Shown here: one piece after another, positions 1 through 7,041 of the stretch | How the letters are laid out: every line of letters starts with the position of its first letter | How positions within the stretch are numbered: position 1 is the stretch's first letter | DNA from: Sphingomonadales bacterium | GTDB taxonomy: Bacteria > Bacteroidota > Bacteroidia > UBA7662 | Direction: 5' to 3' | Length of the DNA: 9,687 nt | NCBI GenBank assembly: GCA_016872125.1 | Contig: VHBD01000043.1 | Span: 1 to 9,687, forward strand | Notes under the pieces: generated by a model | What the model was told of the DNA's origin: nothing | Databases searched by the model: none | The model's input: only the letters and a program-made list of their open reading frames with translations | Translations under genes and position numbers: made by a program

Positions 1-1
1 C

Positions 2-175
2 CCGGAGGCGATGATGCTGGACGAAGACTTCTTGAGGGCCTTGGAATTTGGAATGCCGCCAACCGCAGGAATCGGAATTGGTATCGATCGATTGGCCATG
101 ATGATGACCAATTCGGCCAGTATCCAGGATGTGTTGTTTTTCCCACAAATGCGTCCAGAACGCCATGACGCCTAG
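2..175 (+). CDS. lysS: Lysyl-tRNA synthetase, C-terminal end (partial)
   Basis: Only the last 57 codons are present; the 5' end lies outside the window. The product charges tRNA-Lys with lysine in the cytoplasm. The visible part contains GMPPTAGIGIGIDRLAMMM, which is class II aminoacyl-tRNA synthetase motif 3, including the arginine that contacts ATP. It is followed by the usual LysS ending, IQDVLFFPQMRPE, and the stop TAG at 173-175. The ending with FFPQMRPE close to the stop, without an extra C-terminal domain, fits bacterial class II LysS. The next gene starts 5 bp after the stop, so lysS is probably the upstream member of a lysS-methyltransferase-dnaE transcript. The related AsnRS and AspRS share motif 3, but the GMPPT..G.GIGIDRL spacing and the RPE ending are typical of LysS. 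Confidence 0.93.
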   Translation, partial: PEAMMLDEDFLRALEFGMPPTAGIGIGIDRLAMMMTNSASIQDVLFFPQMRPERHDA

Positions 176-180
176 CGATC

Positions 181-1143
181 ATGATGGAATATGATGGTCT
201 CCTGTTGCCGGTTCGCTATCCCAAGCATTGGAAAGACTATGCCTTGATTGACAGCGGGAATGGGCTCAAATGGGAGCAATTTGGTGCGCGAATTCTACAA
301 AGGCCCGAACCCCAGGCCCTGTGGTCTCCCTCTTGTTCGCTTACAGCGTTGCGCTCCATGACCCATTGGCGTTTTGAGCTTGGTGGGTCTCGTAACGGCT
401 CTTGGATTCCTCAGCATCGAACAGGCAAAGGGTCAGGTCACTCATCGGCTGATGGGGCAATGGGTTCGGAACGTTGGCCGATCACCTACCAAAGCCCGGC
501 TTTGAAACTTCGTTTTCACTTGGCCATGACGGCTTTCAAACATGTGGGCTTGTTTCCTGAACAAGCTGACAATTGGGAATTCATCGCTTCGGCCGTGAAG
601 GCTTTGCCCACGGGCCCCAAAGTGCTGAACCTCTTCGCCTACACCGGAGGGGCCAGTCTTGCGGCAGCCCAAGCGGGTGCACAGGTTTACCATTTGGACT
701 CGGTTAGGCAAGTGGTGGATTGGGCCCGAAGAAATGCTGATTTGACCGGCTTAGCTGGCCTGCATTGGGTCGTGGAAGATGCCCGCAAATTTGTGCAAAG
801 GGAAATTAAGCGGGGACATGTGTACGATGCCATCCTCTTGGACCCCCCTGCGTATGGTATCGGGAGCTCCGGGGAACGTTGGAAATTGGAGGATCAATTG
901 GGGGCCTTGTTGGAGGAGGTCAAGCAGTTGTTGCATCCACAACGTCACGCCATGTTGCTGAATGCGTATTCGTTGGGTCTATCTCCTTTGATCCTACGAG
1001 CAATGTTAGGCCCATCGTATGCCGACAAGGATTTGGAATGCGGAGAAACCGCTTTGCAAGACAATCACGGGCGATTGTTGCCATTGGGCATCTATGCTCG
1101 GGCGACCAAAGGTCTCCTACTACCGACTATACCGTCAAGATGA
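181..1143 (+). CDS. Class I SAM-dependent methyltransferase, RlmI-like (Methyltrans_SAM type)
   Basis: This is a 320-residue protein with a Rossmann-fold methyltransferase core in its C-terminal two thirds. Motif I is NLFAYTGGASL (residues 150-160) with the acidic ribose-binding residue at D173 (HLDS). D200 lies in VVEDA, where the adenine-binding acid is expected, and the catalytic-type motif is DPPAYG (221-226). These motifs and the upstream FKHVGLFPEQ (119-128) match the group related to rRNA cytosine methyltransferases such as RlmI/RlmK. No PUA domain is seen at the N-terminus, so it is not RlmI itself and the substrate is unknown; RNA is the best guess. The stretch at about 70-100 is rich in Gly/Ser and looks poorly conserved. 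Start: ATG at 181, with a second ATG directly after it; no strong ribosome-binding site. The stop overlaps the dnaE start (ATGA, 1140-1143), which suggests translational coupling. Confidence 0.88.
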   Translation: MMEYDGLLLPVRYPKHWKDYALIDSGNGLKWEQFGARILQRPEPQALWSPSCSLTALRSMTHWRFELGGSRNGSWIPQHRTGKGSGHSSADGAMGSERWPITYQSPALKLRFHLAMTAFKHVGLFPEQADNWEFIASAVKALPTGPKVLNLFAYTGGASLAAAQAGAQVYHLDSVRQVVDWARRNADLTGLAGLHWVVEDARKFVQREIKRGHVYDAILLDPPAYGIGSSGERWKLEDQLGALLEEVKQLLHPQRHAMLLNAYSLGLSPLILRAMLGPSYADKDLECGETALQDNHGRLLPLGIYARATKGLLLPTIPSR

Positions 1144-4100
1144 TCCTGGTTTTTGATACCGAAACGACTGGTCTGCCGCGCAACTACCAAGCGCCGGTCA
1201 GCGATTCCAACAACTGGCCCAGGGCGGTGCAGGTGGGATGGCAATTGTTGGATGAGGTCGGTCGTTTGGTGTCCTCGCAGTCTTTGATTATTCAACCGGA
1301 GGGTTTTGATATTCCCTATAACGCGGCCAAGGTGCACCGAATCACCACCGAGAGAGCCCATGCCGAAGGTTTGCCGCTGGCCCATGTTCTGGAACAATTT
1401 GGTCATGATGTGGCTCAAGCCACGCTGATAGCTGGTCATAACATCGAATTTGATTTGTTGATTATCCGGGCCGAATGGCACCGCTTGGGTTGGCCGGACG
1501 CCTTTGAGGCTTGTCGTGTTCTGGACACCAAGGAGGTTTCAACCGCTTTTTGCGCATTGCCAGGGGGGCGTGGAGGTCAATTCAAGTGGCCTACCCTCAC
1601 GGAGCTTTATTATAAGTTATTCGGACAAGGATTTGAAGAGGCCCACGATGCAGGGGCCGATGTGGCCGCGACCGTGGATTGTTTGTTGGAATTATGCCGT
1701 CAAGGGGTAATCTCTAGCGCTTCCATGGGCATGTCGGAAGCTGGCTTTGAACGATTGAAACAAGAATGGCCTGGTCCCTCGACCGTTTCAGGAAGCTCTT
1801 CTTCCAAGGCTGCTACGGCTGCCCAAGAAACCAAGGCTTCTGACCTGGGGGGAACCACGGCGCCGGTTCCATCCATGGAGTTGGACGAACAGTCCTTGCG
1901 CTTTGTGCACCTGCACTGTCACTCCCAGTTTTCGCTGGGAATTCCAGGATGCAGCACGGTGTTTGATTTGGTGGATCATGCCGTGGCCCAAGGCTCCAAA
2001 GCCATTGCGCTCACGGATCATTCCACCTTGTACGGGGCTTTTCTTTTCTTTCAATACGCGCATTCCAATGGCATCAAACCTATTCTTGGTTTGGAAATCC
2101 AGGTATGTGCTCAGCACAAAGATCATAGCCGCAAGGATAACGGGACACCGCAGCTGCTGTTGGCCCGGAATCTGCAAGGCTATTACAACCTGGTCAGGTT
2201 ATGTTCCTTGTCGTATACCGAAGGGTATTATTATGTCCCGAGGATTTCATGGGATTTGTTGTTGCAACATCGGGAAGGTTTGGTTGCCCTCTCCGGTTCC
2301 TTGGAATCCGAAATTCCATCCCTCTTGTTGAACCAAGGAGAGAGCCAGGCCGAAGCTGCCTTGCTACGATGGCGGGAGGCGTTTGGGGAACATTTTTATT
2401 TGGAAATCCAAGACCATGGTCTTGAGGAACAGCATTTTCTGAATGCAAAGCTGGATGCATGGTCCCGTAAACACCAAGTTCCTTGCGTTGTGACCAACAA
2501 CACCTATTACAATCAAGAGGCGGATGCCGATTTGCACGACACGTACCTCTGCGTGGTCCCCTTGGAGTACAAGGACACCCCTATTGGTCAAGGCAGAGGG
2601 TACCGTTTCGGTATGCGTAGCCAGCGCCATCATCTCAGCCCTGGCCAAGAAATGGGCCAAAGGTTTGCCACTCGTCCCGATTGGTTGAAAAACACCTTGG
2701 ATTTGGCCGAATCCATGGAATCCTACACCTTACAAAGAGATGTTTTACTTCCTCGTTTTGAAATTCCCGAAGGCTTCGCCGATGAGAACGATTATTTGAG
2801 GCACCTTACCTTGGAAGGCGCCAAAAAACGCTACGGAACCCTTGATCAAGAATTGGTGGAACGCATTGATTTTGAGCTTCAAACTATTGCGCATACCGGA
2901 TACCCCGGGTATTTTCTGATCGTTCAGGACTTCACGACAGCTGCACGGAATATGGGCGTGACGGTTGGGCCAGGTCGGGGTTCAGCGGCAGGTTCGGTGG
3001 TGGCCTACTGCACGGGTATCACCGACGTGGATCCGATCCGGTACGATTTGCTCTTTGAACGATTCCTGAATCCGGACCGCGTGAGCATGCCCGATATTGA
3101 TATCGATTTTGACGATAGGGGTAGGGAGAAAGTTATGCGGTACGTGATGGACAAATACGGCCAAAAGCAGGTTGCTCAAATTGCCACTTATCACAGCATG
3201 GCAGCCAAATCGGCTATTCGTAGCATTGGTCGGGTCATGGGCTTGCAACCTTACGAAACCGATGCGTTGGCCAAACTTTTTCCGGAAGATTTGAACCGAG
3301 CGGATTATTACAAGAAGTCGCCTCTACGCAAACTTTTGTTAGACCCTGCAGAAGGCAGCAGGCACCTGGATCAATTGCAGGCTGAAGATCAACGAAAGGC
3401 CAAGCAAATCTTGGATTTTGTCAAGAAGGGAGGGATAGAAGCCAAAGTATTCATGCAATCGGCGTTGTTGGAAGGCTCCTTCAAGAATTCAGGAACCCAT
3501 GCCTGCGGTGTGGTGATTACCCCGAGCGACTTGACCGATTATGTTCCCGTCAAACACGCCCCGGATGGACAAATTGCCTTGGTTACGCAATTCGACAACG
3601 AAGTTGCCGAGGCCGCTGGTTTGTTGAAGATGGATTTTTTGGGACTCAATACCTTGACCATCATCAACGATGCCGTGGAATTGGTCAAAGTCATCGATCC
3701 GGCACTGCCTGACCCTGTTGATTTTCCCTTAGACGACGCGCTTACCTACGCTCTTTTTCAGCGTGGGGAGACCATAGGGATATTCCAATACGAATCTCCC
3801 GGGATGCAGAAGTACCTCAAGGAACTTAAGCCGGACAAAATCGAAGACTTGATTGCCATGAATGCCTTATACCGTCCAGGTCCTTTGGCGTATATCCCCA
3901 ATTTTATTTTGCGCAAGCACGGCAAAGAACCCATCGTGTACGATTTGGCCGATATGGAAGAGTTGCTTGGCGAGACCTACGGGATCACCGTGTACCAAGA
4001 ACAGGTTATGCTCTTGAGCCAAAAATTGGCCGGCTTTTCCAAAGGCAAAGCGGATGAATTGCGCAAAGCAATGGGTAAGAAAATTCCCGAGAAATTGGCC

Positions 4101-5441
4101 AAGCTCAAACCACAATTCTTGGAAGGTTGTCGCGAAAGAGGTCATGACGAAACGATTGCTTCCAAAGTGTGGAAAGATTGGGAGGCCTTTGCTGAATACG
4201 CCTTCAACAAATCCCATTCCACCTGCTATGCCTTGGTGGCCTTCCGAACCGCGTATTTGAAGGCCCATTTTCCTGCGCAATTCATGGCCGCCGTGCTGTC
4301 GAACCATATGTCGGACATCAGCAAAGTGGCCTTTTTCCTGGAGGAGTGCCGAAGGATGGGCTTGCAGGTTTTGGGCCCAGATTTGAACGAATCTTTGTTC
4401 AGATTTTCGGTGAATGCATCGGGACAAATACGCTTCGGCTTGGGAGCTATCAAAGGAGTAGGGGAAGGTGCTGTGGAGAATATTCTTGAACAGCGTGGGT
4501 TAGGAGGATCTTATCGTTCCCTCTTTGATTTTTGCAAAAGAATTGATACCCGTCAAGCCAACAAAAAAACATTGGAAGCTTTGGCACAGGCCGGTGCTTT
4601 GGATCGCCTGGACGGCATTCACGGCAACCGCAGGCTTTTGCTGGATGCCGAAGCCGGTGGAGGATCGCATTTGCTCGAAAAAGCCTTGCGTTTTGGGACA
4701 CAATACCGGGAACTGAACCTCAAATCCCAGACCTCCCTCTTTGGTTCCGAAGGGATGGTGGATATCCATGAACCCGTATTTCAACAAATTGAACCCTGGG
4801 CATCTCTTGAGATGCTAAGAAGAGAGAAAGAGGTGGTGGGCTTGTACATTACCGCTCATCCGTTGGATGATTATGCCTTGGAAAGCAAATTCCTGGGATT
4901 CACGCCTTTGTCCCAATTGGACGAAAGACCTGGCCTGGATATACAAATCGCCGCTTTGGTGACCGATGTTCAATATTTCCGGGATTCCAAGAACCAGGAG
5001 GTCCTGGCCTTTGCCGTGGAGGACAAAGAGGGGTCGCGTAAATTCAGACTTCGAGGGGACCAGGCCATGAAATTCAAGCATTTGTTGGACCCAGGCACAG
5101 CCCTACTGATCGCGGGTCGTTGGGAATATTTCCAAGGGAAAGATGGGCAACAGGCTGGCTTTTTTCGATTCAATAACATTGAACTCCTGTCAGAAATTCG
5201 TGACAAAAGATTTCGAACCCTCACCTTGCAAATGTCCCTCGCCGCCTTGAACCCCACCAGGAATGCCGCCCTTCATCAGGTCTTGCTGGAACACCCGGGT
5301 CGATTGACTTTGAAGGTTGAAATGTGGGTACCCGAGGACCAACGTTCCGTGGCCATGAATGCAGAGGGAATCAAGGTCTCCCCGGAGCCATCCCTGTTCG
5401 CGGCCCTTGATGAATTGGAGATTGGTTATGCCTTGCATTAG
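1140..5441 (+). CDS. dnaE: DNA polymerase III alpha subunit with fused N-terminal DEDDh proofreading exonuclease
   Basis: This 1433-residue replicative polymerase has several parts. (1) Residues 1-185 are a DnaQ-like 3'-5' exonuclease with all DEDDh residues: FDTETTGL (D6, E8), GHNIEFD (D105) and EEAHDAGAD (H169, D174). (2) A low-complexity Ser/Ala linker spans about 195-250. (3) A PHP domain starts at FVHLHCHS (255-262). (4) The Pol III palm and fingers contain PGRGSAAGS (611-619), PDIDIDFDD with catalytic D654/D656, and MDFLGL with D832, plus YQEQVM (952-957). (5) A helix-hairpin-helix lies near GLGAIKGVGEGA (1100-1111). (6) A clamp-binding motif QTSLF is at 1197-1201. (7) An OB fold spans about 1268-1350, followed by a tau-binding-type tail. 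The open frame extends upstream to 879, but the exonuclease begins right at ATG 1140, which overlaps the methyltransferase stop. Fused polymerases of this kind are known in Bacteroidota. Several PHP metal ligands are missing (see findings). Confidence 0.97.
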   Translation: MILVFDTETTGLPRNYQAPVSDSNNWPRAVQVGWQLLDEVGRLVSSQSLIIQPEGFDIPYNAAKVHRITTERAHAEGLPLAHVLEQFGHDVAQATLIAGHNIEFDLLIIRAEWHRLGWPDAFEACRVLDTKEVSTAFCALPGGRGGQFKWPTLTELYYKLFGQGFEEAHDAGADVAATVDCLLELCRQGVISSASMGMSEAGFERLKQEWPGPSTVSGSSSSKAATAAQETKASDLGGTTAPVPSMELDEQSLRFVHLHCHSQFSLGIPGCSTVFDLVDHAVAQGSKAIALTDHSTLYGAFLFFQYAHSNGIKPILGLEIQVCAQHKDHSRKDNGTPQLLLARNLQGYYNLVRLCSLSYTEGYYYVPRISWDLLLQHREGLVALSGSLESEIPSLLLNQGESQAEAALLRWREAFGEHFYLEIQDHGLEEQHFLNAKLDAWSRKHQVPCVVTNNTYYNQEADADLHDTYLCVVPLEYKDTPIGQGRGYRFGMRSQRHHLSPGQEMGQRFATRPDWLKNTLDLAESMESYTLQRDVLLPRFEIPEGFADENDYLRHLTLEGAKKRYGTLDQELVERIDFELQTIAHTGYPGYFLIVQDFTTAARNMGVTVGPGRGSAAGSVVAYCTGITDVDPIRYDLLFERFLNPDRVSMPDIDIDFDDRGREKVMRYVMDKYGQKQVAQIATYHSMAAKSAIRSIGRVMGLQPYETDALAKLFPEDLNRADYYKKSPLRKLLLDPAEGSRHLDQLQAEDQRKAKQILDFVKKGGIEAKVFMQSALLEGSFKNSGTHACGVVITPSDLTDYVPVKHAPDGQIALVTQFDNEVAEAAGLLKMDFLGLNTLTIINDAVELVKVIDPALPDPVDFPLDDALTYALFQRGETIGIFQYESPGMQKYLKELKPDKIEDLIAMNALYRPGPLAYIPNFILRKHGKEPIVYDLADMEELLGETYGITVYQEQVMLLSQKLAGFSKGKADELRKAMGKKIPEKLAKLKPQFLEGCRERGHDETIASKVWKDWEAFAEYAFNKSHSTCYALVAFRTAYLKAHFPAQFMAAVLSNHMSDISKVAFFLEECRRMGLQVLGPDLNESLFRFSVNASGQIRFGLGAIKGVGEGAVENILEQRGLGGSYRSLFDFCKRIDTRQANKKTLEALAQAGALDRLDGIHGNRRLLLDAEAGGGSHLLEKALRFGTQYRELNLKSQTSLFGSEGMVDIHEPVFQQIEPWASLEMLRREKEVVGLYITAHPLDDYALESKFLGFTPLSQLDERPGLDIQIAALVTDVQYFRDSKNQEVLAFAVEDKEGSRKFRLRGDQAMKFKHLLDPGTALLIAGRWEYFQGKDGQQAGFFRFNNIELLSEIRDKRFRTLTLQMSLAALNPTRNAALHQVLLEHPGRLTLKVEMWVPEDQRSVAMNAEGIKVSPEPSLFAALDELEIGYALH

Positions 5442-5456
5442 GTCCATTTCGACCCT

Positions 5457-5464
5457 TAACTTTG
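5457..5464 (+). promoter_or_regulatory. Possible sigma-A -7 element (TAnnTTTG) before trxA
   Basis: TAACTTTG matches the Bacteroidota housekeeping -7 consensus TAnnTTTG exactly. A TTG at 5433-5435, 21 bp upstream and inside the dnaE stop region, could serve as the -33 element. The element shares its TTTG with the sigma-54-type site, so only one polymerase form could occupy the region at a time. An eight-base pattern with two free positions is easily met by chance, so this call is tentative. Confidence 0.35.
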
Positions 5465-5478
5465 GCACGGAATTTGCA
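5462..5478 (+). promoter_or_regulatory. Sigma-54 (RpoN) -24/-12 promoter before trxA-miaE-msrC
   Basis: The sequence TTGGCACGGAATTTGCA fits the RpoN consensus TGGCACG-N4-TTGCW at every fixed position. GG (5464-5465) and GC (5476-5477) are separated by exactly 10 bases. It lies in the only gap large enough for a promoter between dnaE and trxA and points toward trxA. Transcription would be expected to start about a dozen bases downstream, near 5488-5490, giving a leader of about 100 nt. Sigma-54 promoters need an ATP-driven enhancer-binding protein; I found no clear activator site upstream, where it would lie inside the dnaE 3' end. Confidence 0.65.
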
Positions 5479-5522
5479 TATCATCAAAAAAAATACCCAC
5501 GTTTAAAAAAAACCACTTTACT

Positions 5523-5569
5523 TGTTCAACCTGCATATAAGCCTCCTGTTCAACCTCCCAATCACCTCC
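5523..5569 (+). repeat. Short direct repeats in the trxA leader
   Basis: TGTTCAACCT occurs at 5523-5532 and again at 5547-5556, start to start 24 bases. Three CCTCC motifs lie at 5542, 5554 and 5565, spaced 12 and 11 bases. The leader from about 5540 to the trxA ATG is strongly pyrimidine/A-rich and has no GGAGG-like ribosome-binding site. The repeats could bind a regulator or simply reflect a biased leader. Confidence 0.45.
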
Positions 5570-5588
5570 ACCCCTAAATTCACCTACC

Positions 5589-5909
5589 ATGGCTTTTGAA
5601 TTCACCGATGCTAATTTTCAGGAAACAGCCCTGAATTCCACCCAACCTGTTTTGGTCGATTTTTGGGCCGAATGGTGCGGTCCCTGCCGAATGGTAGGAC
5701 CTGTTGTCGAAGAAATTGCGCAAGAAATGTCCGGTAAGGCCCTGGTTGGTAAATTGGATGTGGATAGCAATCCCCAAATTGCCACGCAATACGGCATCCG
5801 CAGCATCCCTACCTTGCTGGTTTTCAAGAACGGGCAAGTGGTCGAAAAGCAAGTAGGGGTGGTCCCCAAACAAAATTTGGTGGCCCTGCTTGAGGCCCAT
5901 ATGGGTTAA
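5589..5909 (+). CDS. trxA: Thioredoxin
   Basis: This is a 106-residue single-domain cytoplasmic thioredoxin, the usual length for TrxA. It has the active site WCGPC (W29, C30, C33) after DFWAEW, the buried-Asp region KLDVD (55-59), and the cis-proline P74 in SIPT. No signal peptide is seen, so it acts in the cytosol as a disulfide reductase recharged by thioredoxin reductase, which is not in this window. ATG 5589 is chosen because MAFEFTDANF is the normal thioredoxin N-terminus. There is no Shine-Dalgarno sequence. It is the first gene after the 147-bp gap with the putative sigma-54 promoter and is followed 2 bp later by miaE. Thioredoxin is the usual electron donor for MsrC-type reductases, two genes downstream. 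Confidence 0.97.
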   Translation: MAFEFTDANFQETALNSTQPVLVDFWAEWCGPCRMVGPVVEEIAQEMSGKALVGKLDVDSNPQIATQYGIRSIPTLLVFKNGQVVEKQVGVVPKQNLVALLEAHMG

Positions 5910-5911
5910 GC

Positions 5912-6493
5912 GTGCTGGGACTCAAATTGCCCACCGATCCCCGATGGGCCGAAATTGCCGAAAAGTCTATTTCCGAAATTTTGGTAGATCACGCCTTCTG
6001 CGAACAGAAAGCGGCATCCTCATGCATTTCTTTGATCGTGCAGTACCCGGATTACTCGCGGATTGTCCAGGAACTTCCCCCCATTGTTACCGAAGAGTGG
6101 GGGCATTTTCGAGCTGTTTTGGAGGAAATGTTTAAGAGAGACATCGCCCTAGGCCCTCAGCGCAGCGACGAATATGTGGTAGCCCTCTTGGCTTTTCAGC
6201 CTCGCGGTCTTAGCCGGGAACAGAAACTCTTGGAAAGGCTGCTTTGTTGCGCCCTCATCGAAGCGCGATCCTGCGAGCGTTTTCGTTTACTCTCCTTGCA
6301 TTGCAGCGACGCAGACCTCAGGCGTTTCTACCATGCCTTTATGGTGAGCGAAGCGGGGCATTATCGCTTGTTTATGGACCTTGCCGAGGGCTATTTCCCC
6401 AAAGACGAGGTGCGCAATCGTTGGGAAGCTTATTTGCAATACGAAGCCGGTGTGATGGAACAATTCAGCAACCGATCCGGTCGTATCCATTAA
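5912..6493 (+). CDS. miaE: tRNA-(ms2io6A37)-hydroxylase, MiaE family
   Basis: This 193-residue ferritin-like non-heme diiron protein is expected to hydroxylate the isopentenyl side chain of (2-methylthio-)N6-isopentenyladenosine at tRNA position 37, using O2. The four-helix diiron ligand set is visible: E31 (FCEQKA), E62 and H65 (EEWGH), E117 (ALIEARSCERF) and E147 with H150 (SEAGH). The segment LIEARSCERFRLL is a hallmark of MiaE. The start is GTG at 5912, giving M-LGLKLPTDPRW, the characteristic N-terminus; no ATG offers a full-length alternative. It begins 2 bp after the trxA stop and ends 8 bp before msrC, so the three genes are probably cotranscribed. In the second helix the family's usual EEMSHF appears as EEWGHF, a change next to the ligands but not of them. 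Confidence 0.94.
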   Translation: MLGLKLPTDPRWAEIAEKSISEILVDHAFCEQKAASSCISLIVQYPDYSRIVQELPPIVTEEWGHFRAVLEEMFKRDIALGPQRSDEYVVALLAFQPRGLSREQKLLERLLCCALIEARSCERFRLLSLHCSDADLRRFYHAFMVSEAGHYRLFMDLAEGYFPKDEVRNRWEAYLQYEAGVMEQFSNRSGRIH

Positions 6494-6501
6494 CACGATC
6501 C

Positions 6502-7041
6502 ATGGCTCACGATCTGTCTTACGAAATTACCCCAACGATCAATCGCGCGGAGCGTTATCCTCAAATTGCGCGCGATTGGTCTTCCTTGTTCGATCCCCTT
6601 GCAGGATGGACCGCCAACGCCGCCAATTTATGCGCCTTGCTTACGGCTGGCTTCGGCTGGTGGTGGGTGGGTTTCTACCTGGTTCGAAACGAAGATTCCA
6701 CCTTGGTTCTGGGGCCTTTTCAAGGCCCTGTGGCCTGCACCCGTATTCCCAAAGGCAAAGGGGTTTGTGGAACGGTATGGGAACGAAACCAACCTTTGGT
6801 GGTGCCGGATGTGGAGCAATTCCCTGGGCATATCGCATGCAGCAGTTTAAGCCGATCGGAATTGGTCATCCCTATTCATGCGAACGGTGAGGTGGTTGGT
6901 GTGCTTGATTTGGATAGTGTTAAACTCAATGATTTTGACCCTCTGGATCTTGAGGCGTTGAGTCCCATGCTGGACCTTCTTCAATCCGTTTGGCCAGTGG
7001 AGCTCAGCGACGAAGGCCTGGAACTCAAGAGCCCTTGGTAG
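6502..7041 (+). CDS. msrC: Free methionine-(R)-sulfoxide reductase, GAF-domain type (fRMsr)
   Basis: This 179-residue cytoplasmic protein is a single GAF domain that reduces free (not protein-bound) methionine-R-sulfoxide. The three redox cysteines are C79 (GPVACTRI), C89 (GKGVCGTVW) and C113 (GHIACSS). Their spacing of 10 and 24 residues matches C84, C94 and C118 of the E. coli enzyme YebR/MsrC. GWWWVGFY, the aromatic strand lining the substrate pocket, and SRSELVIPI and VLDLDS are also conserved. ATG 6502 is chosen because the protein is then of normal length and begins 8 bp after the miaE stop; the frame is open further upstream but only inside miaE. Family members are recycled by thioredoxin, which is encoded two genes upstream in the same probable operon. 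The gene ends convergently against a minus-strand reading frame. Confidence 0.95.
   Translation: MAHDLSYEITPTINRAERYPQIARDWSSLFDPLAGWTANAANLCALLTAGFGWWWVGFYLVRNEDSTLVLGPFQGPVACTRIPKGKGVCGTVWERNQPLVVPDVEQFPGHIACSSLSRSELVIPIHANGEVVGVLDLDSVKLNDFDPLDLEALSPMLDLLQSVWPVELSDEGLELKSPW

Noticed and set aside
879..1139. Upstream extension of the dnaE reading frame by 87 codons
   Set aside because: It lies wholly inside the methyltransferase gene in another frame, and the exonuclease motif FDTETTGL begins five residues after ATG 1140, as in a normal DnaQ-like N-terminus.
3867..4427. 186-codon open frame antisense to dnaE
   Set aside because: It mirrors a highly conserved part of the polymerase (YQEQVM to AIKG region), has no recognisable motif, and is explained by codon bias of the sense gene.
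5441..5454. Possible terminator hairpin after dnaE (GGTC/GACC)
   Set aside because: The stem is only 4 bp with a 6-base loop and no T-tract follows, so it is too weak to call.
5580..5900. 106-codon minus-strand frame covering trxA
   Set aside because: It is a shadow of the thioredoxin gene, which has a full active site and normal length on the plus strand.
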